From Sarcophilus harrisii (lineage: Eukaryota; Chordata; Mammalia; Dasyuromorphia; Dasyuridae): a stretch of DNA of 64,000 bases. A model generated the notes under the pieces. That model did no database searches, was not told the origin of the DNA, and saw only the letters and a program-made list of their open reading frames with translations. Each line of letters opens with the position of its first letter. Within the stretch, counting starts at the first letter, position 1. This document shows positions 23,201-33,386 of the stretch, piece by piece. Where the stretch lies: assembly GCF_902635505.1 (NCBI RefSeq), contig NC_045427.1, positions 593,979,665 through 594,043,664 on the forward strand, given 5' to 3'. The translations under genes were made by a program, and so were the position numbers.

Positions 23201-24471
23201 GTAAGATAAATTTGTACAAATGTGATAATTTCCATTTCCATATGAAACTAAGGATCAAGAGTATCAGTCACACCTAGTCACAATATTGTTAAACAGTAAC
23301 TACTGGTTTAAGATTTTCCTCAATTGGCTGCTCCCTTGAGCACTCTCCACATTCTAAAATGCATGAGAAATGAAGCTAGTTCATTTTGTTAGTTGGTATT
23401 TCTAATAAAAGGGGCAAAAAAAGTTGGCCAATGTTTGGCTTACCTAATTTGGACAAATAATTAAAAGTTTTATTTCAGCCTTCTCTTTCTCAGTTGTTGA
23501 ATATTAGCCTCTCATTCATACAGGAAGCATTCCTCAATTCACCCCTACGAGAAGAACATCCCTTTCCCCAAGACCATTATGGCCTGCCAGCAGTTTGTGA
23601 TCTTTTTGCCTGTATGCAGCTTAAAGTCGACAAAGACAAGTGGTTGTACCGAACCCCTGTCCAGGTAAGTCTCCTCAACTGTGAGCGTTGTCATTATGGC
23701 TGAAAATGGCCGGTTGATAAATCAGCTTGCTGCAAATTGTGATTTTATGTTCAATCACTTGCTTTTGCCACATAAATAGGCAACAAATTCTTTGTCAAGA
23801 TGGTTTAATTGCTGGTTTGAAATCTTAGAATTTTTACATATTCAAATTTATATATTTGGGAGAATTTTTCATTCCAAGCATTTTAGCGACACTTTTGTTG
23901 AAAACATTCATGTGTCTGATTTTGATCCAACCTCAGATTTAATGTTAATTCTTTTAAGACCTGAATTTGCTTAACTACAGGACAGACTAAACTATTCAGA
24001 GATGTCTCACTAGATTAGGCTGCTGTTCAGTTAAATGCTGTAATGGTTTGCTATTACTTCTCTAACTCATTTTACAGGTGAGGAAACTGAGGCAAATAAG
24101 GTTAAGTGACTTGGCCAGCAGAGTCACATAGCTTGTGCCCTGATACATAGAAACTTAGCTTGGAAATGTGGACCTGATTTTCATTGACTTATTAGAGATA
24201 GAGGGGGATTCTCAGTCATCTAATGCAATTAAAGTTGGACTATAAACTTAAAGTTGATTATAGTATTTTGTAAATTTTTTTCTTCTGTTGGTGTTTGGTT
24301 TGTTTGATGACTTGCTGCTATGATCCATGAGACCTAGTGCATCAGGATGAATATCATATAGAAAAAAAGACTTGTTTTTGTATTTGCATTGTATTAATTT
24401 TGGCTATGTTATCTTAGGCAAATAATAAGTATAGTTTGAATAATTTGAACTGTTTCCTCTTCCAGATATGA
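17123..24471 (+). CDS. NCOA4: NCOA4 (ARA70/ELE1), selective autophagy receptor for ferritin; complete coding region in nine exons
   Basis: Joined coding exons are 17123-17263, 18296-18436, 18815-18903, 19372-19480, 20380-20469, 21567-21710, 22057-23058, 23524-23664 and 24466-24471; all have GT-AG borders and consistent phase and give 620 residues (human 614). The start is an ATG in a good Kozak context, opening [13 protein letters not shown] as in human. Residues 1-160 form the coiled-coil N-terminal region; L92-L96 (LYWLL) is the nuclear-receptor LxxLL box. Cysteines 400, 406, 412 and 418 keep the spacing of the human iron-sensing cysteines 404, 410, 416 and 422. L489 and W497 match human I489 and W497, the ferritin heavy chain contacts. 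In human cells NCOA4 carries ferritin to autophagosomes and is degraded through HERC2 when iron is high. Oddities are LFRLF in place of the human FKLLF box, an extra cysteine at 424, and a final isoleucine where human has methionine. Identity is certain; binding behaviour is inferred from human. Confidence 0.98.
17556..17640. repeat. 85-bp repeat, copy 1 (inverted partner at 20952-21040)
   Basis: Begins TATAAAGGATAACACG and ends TTGCCTGTTATGGAAATCT; about 90% identical to the reverse complement of the other copy. It is probably a tiny DNA-transposon-derived (MITE-like) unit. Family not recognised. Confidence 0.8.
18296..18436 (+). CDS. NCOA4: NCOA4 coding exon 2
   Basis: Residues 48-94, beginning [14 protein letters not shown], near-identical to human. 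Its last codon is TGG (Trp94) where human has Ser, inside the LxxLL box that continues in the next exon. Confidence 0.96.
18490..18640 (-). mobile_element. MIR SINE
   Basis: Antisense MIR text: CCACACAGTTAGTAGCAGAG followed by CTGGGGTTCAAATTC. Lies in the intron between NCOA4 coding exons 2 and 3. Confidence 0.6.
18815..18903 (+). CDS. NCOA4: NCOA4 coding exon 3
   Basis: Starts LLGQFNC and ends in the AG of a split arginine codon before GTAAAT. It is 89 bp long, in phase 2 with the next exon. Confidence 0.95.
19097..19254 (-). mobile_element. WSINE1-like CORE-SINE
   Basis: Antisense copy: CAATTGGGGTTAAGTGACTT through CCACCTAGCTACCC, with a pyrimidine head. TCTTTTAGT repeats (19088-19096 and 19255-19263) flank it as a target-site duplication. 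Confidence 0.85.
19372..19480 (+). CDS. NCOA4: NCOA4 coding exon 4
   Basis: Encodes [19 protein letters not shown] and ends FGSLKTM before GTGAGT. A WSINE1-like SINE ends 117 bp upstream of the acceptor. Confidence 0.96.
20380..20469 (+). CDS. NCOA4: NCOA4 coding exon 5
   Basis: Thirty codons beginning [13 protein letters not shown]. The beginning matches human QIPEHLMAHASS and the remainder has diverged. Ends GAG-CAG before GTGAGT. Confidence 0.93.
20755..21090 (+). mobile_element. MIR/THER1-type SINE interrupted by the 85-bp repeat
   Basis: Sense SINE text: CGAGTTCAAATCCAATCTCT, GTATGATCCTGAGTAGGTC, AAGGTTGTTGTGATAATC. It is broken at about 20,950-21,042 by the unit shared with 17.5 kb and resumes at GCCTCCTGGTAGGTAGGTGC. 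Confidence 0.7.
20952..21040. repeat. 85-bp repeat, copy 2, inserted in a SINE
   Basis: Reverse complement of 17556-17640 with few differences. Because it splits a recognisable MIR-type SINE, its insertion is younger than that SINE. Confidence 0.8.
21205..21335 (+). repeat. L2-derived segment, copy A
   Basis: Shares CATTTCCATGCTCAGAAATT with copy B (one difference) and continues through GACTTCCTATTTTAT and CAACTGGCTCCAGT. Lies upstream of NCOA4 coding exon 6. Confidence 0.65.
21370..21490 (-). mobile_element. MIR SINE fragment
   Basis: Antisense MIR layout: GAGAACACTGAAATTCAGGG, then ACTTGGGTCTAGATTCC. Diverged. Confidence 0.5.
21567..21710 (+). CDS. NCOA4: NCOA4 coding exon 6
   Basis: Forty-eight codons with two of the protein's Trp-Leu motifs, RDWLLGSK and QDWLNKK. 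It is flanked on both sides by similar L2-derived segments (about 21,205-21,335 and 21,790-21,935). Confidence 0.94.
21790..21935 (+). repeat. L2-derived segment, copy B
   Basis: Same orientation as copy A and about 590 bp downstream. It lies just after NCOA4 coding exon 6. Confidence 0.65.
22057..23058 (+). CDS. NCOA4: NCOA4 coding exon 7 (large exon)
   Basis: The 1,002-bp exon encodes residues 239-572: the iron-sensing cysteine cluster ([15 protein letters not shown]), the ferritin-binding segment (SSLSDWLVK) and most of the Trp-Leu motif series. It ends KKAQ before GTGAGC. Confidence 0.97.
23524..23664 (+). CDS. NCOA4: NCOA4 coding exon 8
   Basis: Residues 573-619, including [23 protein letters not shown], almost identical to human. 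Ends RTPVQ before GTAAGT. Confidence 0.96.
24030..24140 (-). mobile_element. MIR-type SINE fragment
   Basis: CATTTTACAGGTGAGGAAAC then TGAGGCAAATAAGGTTAAGT, a standard antisense MIR core. In the last NCOA4 intron. Confidence 0.65.
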
Positions 24472-25875
24472 GGAAACAAACACTAGAAACCAAGGAATCT
24501 TTCTGCTGATCACCGCACATCCATGAACCAACTGACTACAGCTTGCTGAATCATTGTGTTTCTGGGTCTTAGTGTACTGTGTTGTGTTTCCTTTCTGCCA
24601 AATTTGAACTAGTGAGATTAAATGATAACATTGTTCAGTGAACCCTGAGAAGAAAAGCTCACTTGTGAAGAGATCATTTAAAGTATTCACAATTTAACTA
24701 AGTATTGCATTAGGGTGCCTAATTGCAAAGACCTCTGCAGCTGCCATTTGGGTTGCTTTAGAAAGCATACAATGAAATTTCCAAGTGAAATAACTTTTTC
24801 CTAACATCCAAGCTTAGCTTTCTTAACCAAAAGTATTGTCCTTTCTGCAGAATTGTTTATTTTATTTTTGCTCTGGAAGAGCAAGTCTTAGTGGTTATCA
24901 ATGAATCTTTTTCTTTCATAGTTTTACTATCATATCTCATGTATAAACTAACTTAGCCAGTGCATTGAAGTGTCTAGCTTTTTAAAGGGTATACTTATTA
25001 GTCCAGAAACTATAAAAGTAAAATTGGCTTTAAGCCTTGTTAAGCTCTGATCCATTTTTCCCCCCACTTGTGAAAAAATTGAAACCACCTCTACAGGTTA
25101 TTGGGCTGTCTGGTTATCTTAATGCCCTGTATTTTATTCATTTGTCAAGACAGAGCACAGTGTGTGGACAGTATATAATGCAATTAATTGCATCTCACTG
25201 ATTTTTTTCAATCGAGTTAAAAGTATTGTAATTCTCAAACTCTCAAAATGAGTAGAATGAAAAGACAAGAAGACAGTGTGTTCAGTACTTGGCTTGCCAT
25301 GAAATACTATTGGCTCCATTATACTTGAACTATCCATAAGGATTGTTGGTGCATCCTGTGTAATAGAAAAGTCTTATATTGCAGCACTAGAGACACAATT
25401 ATGTTCAGTTGCTCAACTGAGCAATTGAAATGTGTAAAGGTATGCTCTCATAGCATAAGGATAATTCTGGTTTTAGACTGTAAAACATCTTAATAGATTG
25501 TCTTGACTACTTGTGCCTTGGGGCATTTATTTATGAAGAAATAGTGAAACATCCCTTCAAGCTCAAAAACACTGTCCTAATATAAAGATTTGTGCCATTT
25601 TTACATTCTCTCAACAGAAACTTTATATCAGACTTTAAAACTCTTCCCTCTTTGAATTTGGATTTTTTGGAACTCCTTAAGCTTGAAATTGTATCTGGCC
25701 TGGGTTAGGGGACTTCTAGAGCTGCTAGAGAGTTCTCCAGGACCATTCCACTGAAAATAATTTTATTTTATGTCTAAATTTGTAACAGTAGCTCTACAAA
25801 TCTTATAGTCCTACTCAGACTCTACTTAACCTTATTTAGAACAAATGATAGCTATTTGCAGCTGATTCTACATCC

Positions 25876-25925
25876 TTTAAAGTAACTTCACATTTTAGGC
25901 TTTAAAGTAACTTCACATTTTAGGC
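25876..25925 (+). repeat. Perfect 25-bp tandem duplication in the NCOA4 3' UTR
   Basis: Two identical adjacent units, each beginning TTTAAAGTAACTTCACATTT. Confidence 0.95.
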
Positions 25926-26366
25926 TCTTAGAAACTTTGTAGACTTTACTCTGTTACCCATTTATTCTTCTCTTGACAATATACTATTGAGTCTGTAAAA
26001 CATTGTTTGCAGCAAAGCATTTTATACAATTGCTGATGATCCCCATTAAAAGCATAATCATCATAGCTGTCTTGTGTATCTGTATTACCTTGTGGTATAG
26101 GAATTTAGTCATTTGCAAATGCTAATTAAGATTATACAAATTCACTCCAAAAAGAGCAATGTAGTACTACTCTTCAAGAAACTCCTAGGAGGAAAGATAT
26201 TTTGATAAATGGTCCCACACATCACAACATGAACCAATGAAACATTAACTACAAAACCCCAATATAATTTTATTTTTTTTCTTAAACTACTTACTGAACC
26301 TAGCTCATGACAGACGCTTTAAAAATGGTATGCATCTTAATTATGGCTTTTGGTTCTAGGAACACT

Positions 26367-26383
26367 CTTTATTGGGAATAAAG
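26367..26383. promoter_or_regulatory. Palindromic double poly(A) signal shared by convergent NCOA4 and TIMM23
   Basis: The sequence CTTTATT-GGG-AATAAAG gives AATAAA on the plus strand (26377-26382, for NCOA4) and AATAAA on the minus strand (26368-26373, for TIMM23), as two perfect 7-bp inverted arms. A GU-rich stretch at about 26,424-26,441 is well placed downstream for the plus strand. It is the nearest minus-strand hexamer I see after the TIMM23 stop at 26785. Use by both genes is inferred. Confidence 0.65.
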
Positions 26384-26784
26384 CAGTGTATTATAGTTCA
26401 CAATCAATCATTAAATGAATAAACCTGGTGGTATGGTGTTGACAATTACATGACCTGAATCTGGGAAAAAGCCTTATTTCAAAAGTTCAGGGGAGCAGTG
26501 GAGAGTGGACATGCAGCAGAAAGTTCTCAAAGGAGAGAAATGATGACTGTGCTACTCACTTAATGAGGCATCAGATGCTTTTGGCTCCAACACTACTGGC
26601 TGGAAGAAGTGCCAGTCCTGGTAAACTGTGTCAGTGATCTTCACGACAGTACAAAAGATCCTGTTATTTTTTTCATACTAAATGTAGGTAGATCAGAATT
26701 ATTACCCCAAATCGATTTTCCAAATCAACCTGGAGAACTTTTTGATGTGTCCTCTATGCATTCAGTTCTTTCTCAATACAAGCT

Positions 26785-26900
26785 CTAAAGTGACTGTTGT
26801 GTCATGGAACCTTTCATGTGCTCCCAGTTGTTATACAATGCATACAGGGTAGTGAGGGTTAACCCTGTGAGACCACCTCTTGCTACTCCACGAAGCCCAC
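26785..26900 (-). CDS. TIMM23: TIMM23 coding exon 7 and stop
   Basis: Encodes GLRGVARGGLTGLTLTTLYA, then LYNNWEHMKGSMTQQSL; the TAG stop is at 26787-26785. The 3' UTR probably continues to about 26,350, using the minus-strand AATAAA at 26368-26373. Confidence 0.96.
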
Positions 26901-29900
26901 CTAGAAGAAAACAACAAAAAAACCCCAACTAGATTAATATTATGGAGTAATCGGTATAAGGTCTTACAAGTGAAACCAAATGGCATCAACTATATCTGAA
27001 AGCATAGGCAACATTCCATAACCAGTACCTCATCTTTTCTTGGAAGCCAAGCTTGGGCATTATAAAAGGAGATTTAATGTGAAAAAGAAAAAAATTGATG
27101 TTAAGTCCCAAGAATATAATGAAAATTGAAAACAGACATTCACAACCATTTATTATGTTTTAAAAGGTAACCATTTCTGTAACATTTCTTAATTGATTCT
27201 CATTTTGAGCAGTTTCATTTTATTTACTTAAGTGTCAGCAAAAGAACTGGGATAAGAGCATAGATAGCACTTTCTTATTTGCTGCAAGCCATAAACCTGA
27301 GGACTTCCTGGAATGGGATAACCTAGTGATTTAACTTAAAAAGCTTTTTAGAAATGGCAATTTATAATCATGATTTTGTTGACATCAGTGGCCCTATAAT
27401 GAACTGGTCAAGTAGTGGATTTGCAAAAGTCATTTTTCCATAATTTACTAAAGTGAGTCTGACAATTATAAGCCAATTAGCATTTTCAGAGAGCTTTTGA
27501 CATTGTGCTACTTGTAAAACACTCAAAGGGACAAGACTCCAAATGCATATGGTAAAAACAGAATACTGTGACTTTGTTTTGATAAACAATCTCAAAATAA
27601 TTGAGAGGGAATCAGGTAAGATATTTCATTTGAAAGACAAATAATAAACATACAAAAACATACCAAAAAAATTCTCAGCTAGAGAAATCTTAGCTTTCTG
27701 ATATAAAACACCCCAAAGTCATCAATATGTTTACAGTTAAAACAGTGTATGGGAATGGAGGAACAGAAGAACTTTTTAAAAAACTTAAACAAAACAAGTG
27801 TTCAGCAGACTCCTAAGGGAGGATTCAAAATCCATCTTTTCTTTGCTTCCTTGTAGGCTAATTCTTTTTGCTCTCTGTGATGCATTTTTAAAAACTTTTA
27901 TTCTTTTCCCCCTTTTTTGTCCACCCTTTTCCCCCAAGCAGGCTAGAGGTTAAGCATGTATGCTGCCCTATGTTTTATTTCTTTGTCTCTTATAGCTTCA
28001 GTTATTTTTATTTTTAAAAACTATTTTCTTTTCTTGTTAGGTTAACCGTTCCTCCGCCTCCCTCCCCCATCTTGTTTTTCCTTGGGTGGTTTTCACCCAT
28101 TAAATTTATTTATTTTGTTTTTCCTTAACATCTCTCATTTGATTTTTAAATTCTTTTATGAGTTTTTTTTTTTTTTTCCCCCCTAGAAACTCTGGTCGGG
28201 GAGCCATTTAACATTACTTTTTGGGGTAGAGGCAGCTTTTTAAAAGTTCACTGTCCTTTGAAGACAAGTCCAATCTTCTCTATTTCTACAATATGTTTGT
28301 ATAGATGGGATCTTCTTTGTTGGTCTATTTTTTTAAAAAAGGGTATATTAATGTAAGTCCCTCTAATTGTGGGGAGGGGAGGGGAAGTAATGCCCTCTGG
28401 CTTCATTTCAGTTCTCTCCTTAGACCTGGAACCCCAATCATGATCTCCACCTTCCTACAAATGCCTGAAGCTGGCAGCCTCCCTGCCCCACTGCCTCAGC
28501 ACTCCCAGGTGTGCTGGTTCCTTCTCACCCAGGGCTGCTTTGCATTACGCCTCAGCTGAGGTTCACTCAGTTTTCACAGGCCCCCAACTCTACATGGCAG
28601 TCTCCAAGTAAAATTTCCTGTGGTTCTTACTGAGGCGTCAGCCAAATCCAGCTAGCTCCAGGGGGCCCCTAATTGGCATTTCTGCAGAGCTAGCCTGAAG
28701 GTGTTTGCAGTTCACACTGGTTAATCTCTGGTTTGGAGGCTTTCTTTGGATCTTCTTTTGTATCAGGATTCCCCCCTCCCCCAATTCTACCTCAAATCTT
28801 GATTTTTCACCTATGCTCACCACGAAATGCAAATTTGTTCTATTTGTGAGGGAAATCTAAATGTATTCATCTACTCCACCATCTTCCCAGAATTCTCCTC
28901 CAGAAGAGCTCTAAAAGGTCATTTACTCAAGTTGTAGAAGAGTTACAACCAGTGTCAGAAGAGGGGAATCTATATCCACAACCATTAGGCTAAACGTACA
29001 CACTCTTGAACACTGCTTCAAATTGTAGCCTAATTTTTTCCCGTGCAATGTATTTTAGAAAGTCCATGACAGATTTATGTATATTGCTTAAAGAACATTA
29101 ATGTGGCATGAAATTATGTTCCATCCAGGAGTTTCTGGAGTTTCATAAGACTGCTGACAGAATGTTATGACAAAGTGCTATCTTAGAAACAAAACAAAAA
29201 TTAACCTCCTCTCCTCACCTACACTTTTCCCACCATGGACAGATTTATGTATATTGCTTAAAGAACATTAATGTGGCATGAAATTATGTTCCATCCAGGA
29301 GTTTCTGGAGTTTCATAAGACTGCTGACAGAATGTTATGACAAAGTGCTATCTTAGAAACAAAACAAAAATTAACCTCCTCTCCTCACCTACACTTTTCC
29401 CACCATGGAAAAGAAAAAACTCAGAACCCTTTTAATAAGCAAAACAAATCCCCATATCAACCATATCCAATAATATGTCTCAACTGAACCCTTGAGTTCA
29501 GAGGATAACAGCATATTTCAGCCCGAGTTTGCTGGAATAATGACTGGTCACAAGAGCTTTTAAGTCTTTCATAATTATTCTAATTCTTTGCCACCACAAA
29601 AGAGAGCTATTATAAATATTTACATACAATCTGGGCTTTTTTTCAAAATGTATTTGGAGTACAGACCTAGGAGTGGTATTGCTGGGTCAAAGGTTATGTT
29701 TACTTTTGTAACTTTGGGGCACAGTTCCCACTGTTTTCAAGAATGATTAGACCTGTTTTCAGATATACTACCAGTATGTGTTAATATGCCTATTTATCCA
29801 CTGTCCTTTTAACATGTTATTCTGCCTTTTTTGTTGATTTTGCCTAATTGATGAATATGAGGCAGAATCTCAGAGAAGCTTTAATTTTCACTTCTTTAAT

Positions 29901-32900
29901 TAGTGATTTGGAATGCTTTTTTTCAAATAGCTATTGATATCCTGGTTATTAATTTCTAAGATACAATTTTATCTTTATCAATGATTACCTGGTGAAGAGA
30001 TGCTAAAATGAGAAAGCCCACAGGAAAAGAAACTTTCTCTAAATTTCCCTATTTTTTTTTTACATATCTCTAAAAAAATTGGAGATTCTTTAGTTGTTCC
30101 AGTTAATTCTTCAATTTAAATGTGAAGTGTTTTGAGCTACAAAACAAACACATGATAGTTTAAAGGCAAAATGGAGATATTGAGATTTAATCAAGACCTT
30201 ATAAGAAACTCATATGCCAGATAGTAAACAGTAACAGTTCTTTGAACTTAAGTCATTTTAGGAATATTTCAAAACAGAAAGAGTGCGCTTCTCCAAGGGA
30301 TGCATTCACAGCTGGTTTTATTAGATAGTTCAAAGGACCACACCTTCCAGCATTTACAACAGCTCTGCCATTTCTGATAATAAACCTGCTTCGGCTCTTC
30401 TTAGTCTAAACTCCATTATCTCCCTCTGCAAAAGCTATGGAATCCAATTTTCAATAGCTTTCAAATTTATGGGGAGGGTCAGGAAACTAGTAAGAGCCAC
30501 AAAAAAAAAAAAAAAAAAAAAGGCAAGCAAAAAAGCAGATCACTTTATTTAAGTCTTTTGATATGCTTCACTAAACCTCTACCCTTTCTTTATGTTAGTG
30601 TATAACATGGTATAGGGTATATGTGCTTAATGGGCACATTTGCTATGATCTTCTCAATGCCACTGAAAAATGATAAACATATGCATATTCCAACTGTTAT
30701 CCTAAAATATTTAGATTCACTTATAAGCATTTACTCGGTGTTCTTTTGACCTGAAAACAAAAAAGGCTAGGATTGGAAATATATGTAAATTAAACTTTAT
30801 AAAGGGGCAATAAATTGGAGAACATGGCAGTGAAGTCATTCAAAAACATCGAAAAACAATTAGTAAGAAATAGTTTGGTCATTAAACCCTAGTTCTGACT
30901 CATTTGAATGGAATTGTGCAGTGAAAGCTATTTGGAACTAAGAAAAATCAAAAAAGGTTTATAGATCCTTTAGCTTGTAAAAAAACATTCATAATTAGAC
31001 TGAATTCCCTGAACCTTAACCATTATGGCTAAACTGGATTAGTCTTTAAGTCTGGCCACAGGCCCAAACAGAATCTGCACAAATAATAAAGTAATTATAG
31101 CTTGCATAAGAGTTGAACTTTGATCATTGCCAAAGGATGTTATTCTCCTTGATCCCCAGGAGAGGTTAAAAAAAAATTAGTAGAAACAAACAAAAAATCA
31201 ACAAACAACAAAATGCAGGAAATGTACTGGATGGTGGGGTAGTCCTGTATAAGGGCAGGCATTGTAGTAGCAATGATGAAAAATGTATGAGACAGGAACC
31301 AAGAAGTTTGCAAAGCACTTGGATTTGTCTCGTCTTTTATTAAAGGAGTTTTAATTTTCCCCTTTAAGCATAAGTTATTTTCTGGAAAGCTTGTTACTTT
31401 ATGTAAGTGAATACAGTTAAGCTCAAACCAATAAAGCTATTTCTTTGGAAACAGAAAAGAAAAAAAAAAAGAAAATTTCACCTAAGAGGCTGGATTGTGT
31501 TATGAGATTTAATGTGCTATATACAAGGCAAACTATAGTCCTGGATACAAGTAGTAGAAAGCTCTTGCAAGCAGGCAAGTATCTGACCCCTGGATTTTAA
31601 AGAGGCAAGCTTTTCTGATTTCACTCCTTAGAGCTTATCACACTGGTACCAAACACATCTGCCTGAAAGCTTGATGAGAGAAGTGACAAGGCAGATACAT
31701 AGATGCTGTTTCCCCCTCTCCTGTGTTACAATTCATAAAAATTTAAAGTGAGGAATAAGTCCTTCAAATAAACTTGGGCTTAAAAGCGTTGATTTCTCAT
31801 TTTGTGCTCTCAAGATCTGTGGGAAATTAATAGCAACTCTTCCTCTGGAAATTGTTAAAATACCCCATGATGCACCTATGCAAATATGACAACTGTTTTC
31901 CAAGTGACATTTAGGTCTAACTACAAGTACAGTTGCCTCACTCATGGCAGGTCTCCAAAGATCAATCTCCTCCATTTACAGCCTGGACATTAACATATTA
32001 TCCTCAGGGCCAACTCTAGAGGTAAGAGCAAATTTGATTTCAAAAATTAGTTCTTTGTCAGGAGTGGGGTATTTCAGAAGGTTTCCTTCTGCCTCTTTAT
32101 AAGTCATGCATAGAGTAATCTATTTAAACAAATCACCTCTTATAAATTTCCATTTATGGGAGCACTCCTAATTCTTGCCCCTATAACAAAGTATGAATGT
32201 GCTCTAAATCTAGTTTTTATAAGGCAGGCTATTTCCCACAAAAATATACGGAAAATCTTAAATTAACGGCATCCATTTGGAATGTAAAGAATTCTGTTTT
32301 CCATGAAGCCACATCTATTAAGCTATCAGAACTTTAATCTCAAGTTTAAGGGCAAATTGCTCAGAATTGTTAAACGGGTATAATCCTACTCAAAGCCAGA
32401 GTGCATCCTGAATGACAGCAGCTGCCTCTTTAAAACCACATAATGAAACCCAACTTGGTATTTTGGATGTTGTAATACAATAGACTGTTACCCATAGTCA
32501 TATGGCTACTAAGCAGCACTATGAAAGATGCAAATGAACATGATCATGTTTGCTAAGTCACTTATTTATTTATAGCTGTACTTAGTATGGGACTGTTGGA
32601 GATGTTATAAGTAGTTACATATATACAACTTACAACTATATAGACATGATGGGAGTGGCAATTTATGTCAGAGGAGAGTGTATGCATACTGGAAAAAACC
32701 ATGGATTCCAGAGAGTGTATATTTACTCAATCATTCAAAATATAATATAATATAAAATATAATAATATTTTCCAAATTTACTCTGCTTATAAAGGACCTC
32801 ACCCCAACAAAAATGTTTGTACTTTCTTCAACTTCAGAGCCCACCAATAACTGAAATAAGATTGGATTAGGATAAGGAAATGTGTGCTTGAGGCACAAAT

Positions 32901-33349
32901 CTACCAATTACGACCTGTAACTTTAATAAAAACAATAGTAATAATAGCTAAAACACACACAGCACTTATGCTAGGCATTGTGCTAAGTGCTTTACGAGTA
33001 TTATCTCATTTGATTCCTTACAATACTGGGAATTATTATCTTCATTTTTCACGTGAGGAAATTGAGGCAAACAGATGTTAAATAGTGTGCTCAGTTCCCA
33101 CAACTGATCTGTCTTTCTGTTTGCAGGCCTGGTGCTCTATTTACCCTCTTCCCCTACCCTCAGCTGTCTCTTGTAACCTATTTTTTCCTCATTTGTAAAC
33201 AGAAGTCAGACTAGATGATTTTCTGCCCTGATAGTTTATAAATTCTTAGAAGCATGAAAAATTATTTAAGCCACATTGAGATAAAATGACTCTGCATTTT
33301 AGAGAACTCACTAAGCTCTTATCAATTGAAAAACATGGTAATCCCATGT

Positions 33350-33386
<37 letters not shown>

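Larger units (their letters stand above)
24466..26400 (+). other. NCOA4: NCOA4 last exon: terminal Ile codon, stop and 3' UTR
   Basis: After the acceptor at 24464-24465 the exon reads ATA TGA: one codon (human ATG) and the stop at 24469-24471. The rest, about 1.9 kb, is 3' UTR. The 3' end is inferred from AATAAA hexamers at 26377-26382 and 26418-26423, followed by a GU-rich stretch at about 26,424-26,441. An ATTAAA near 26,046 could give a shorter form. A perfect 25-bp tandem duplication lies at 25876-25925. Confidence 0.7.
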
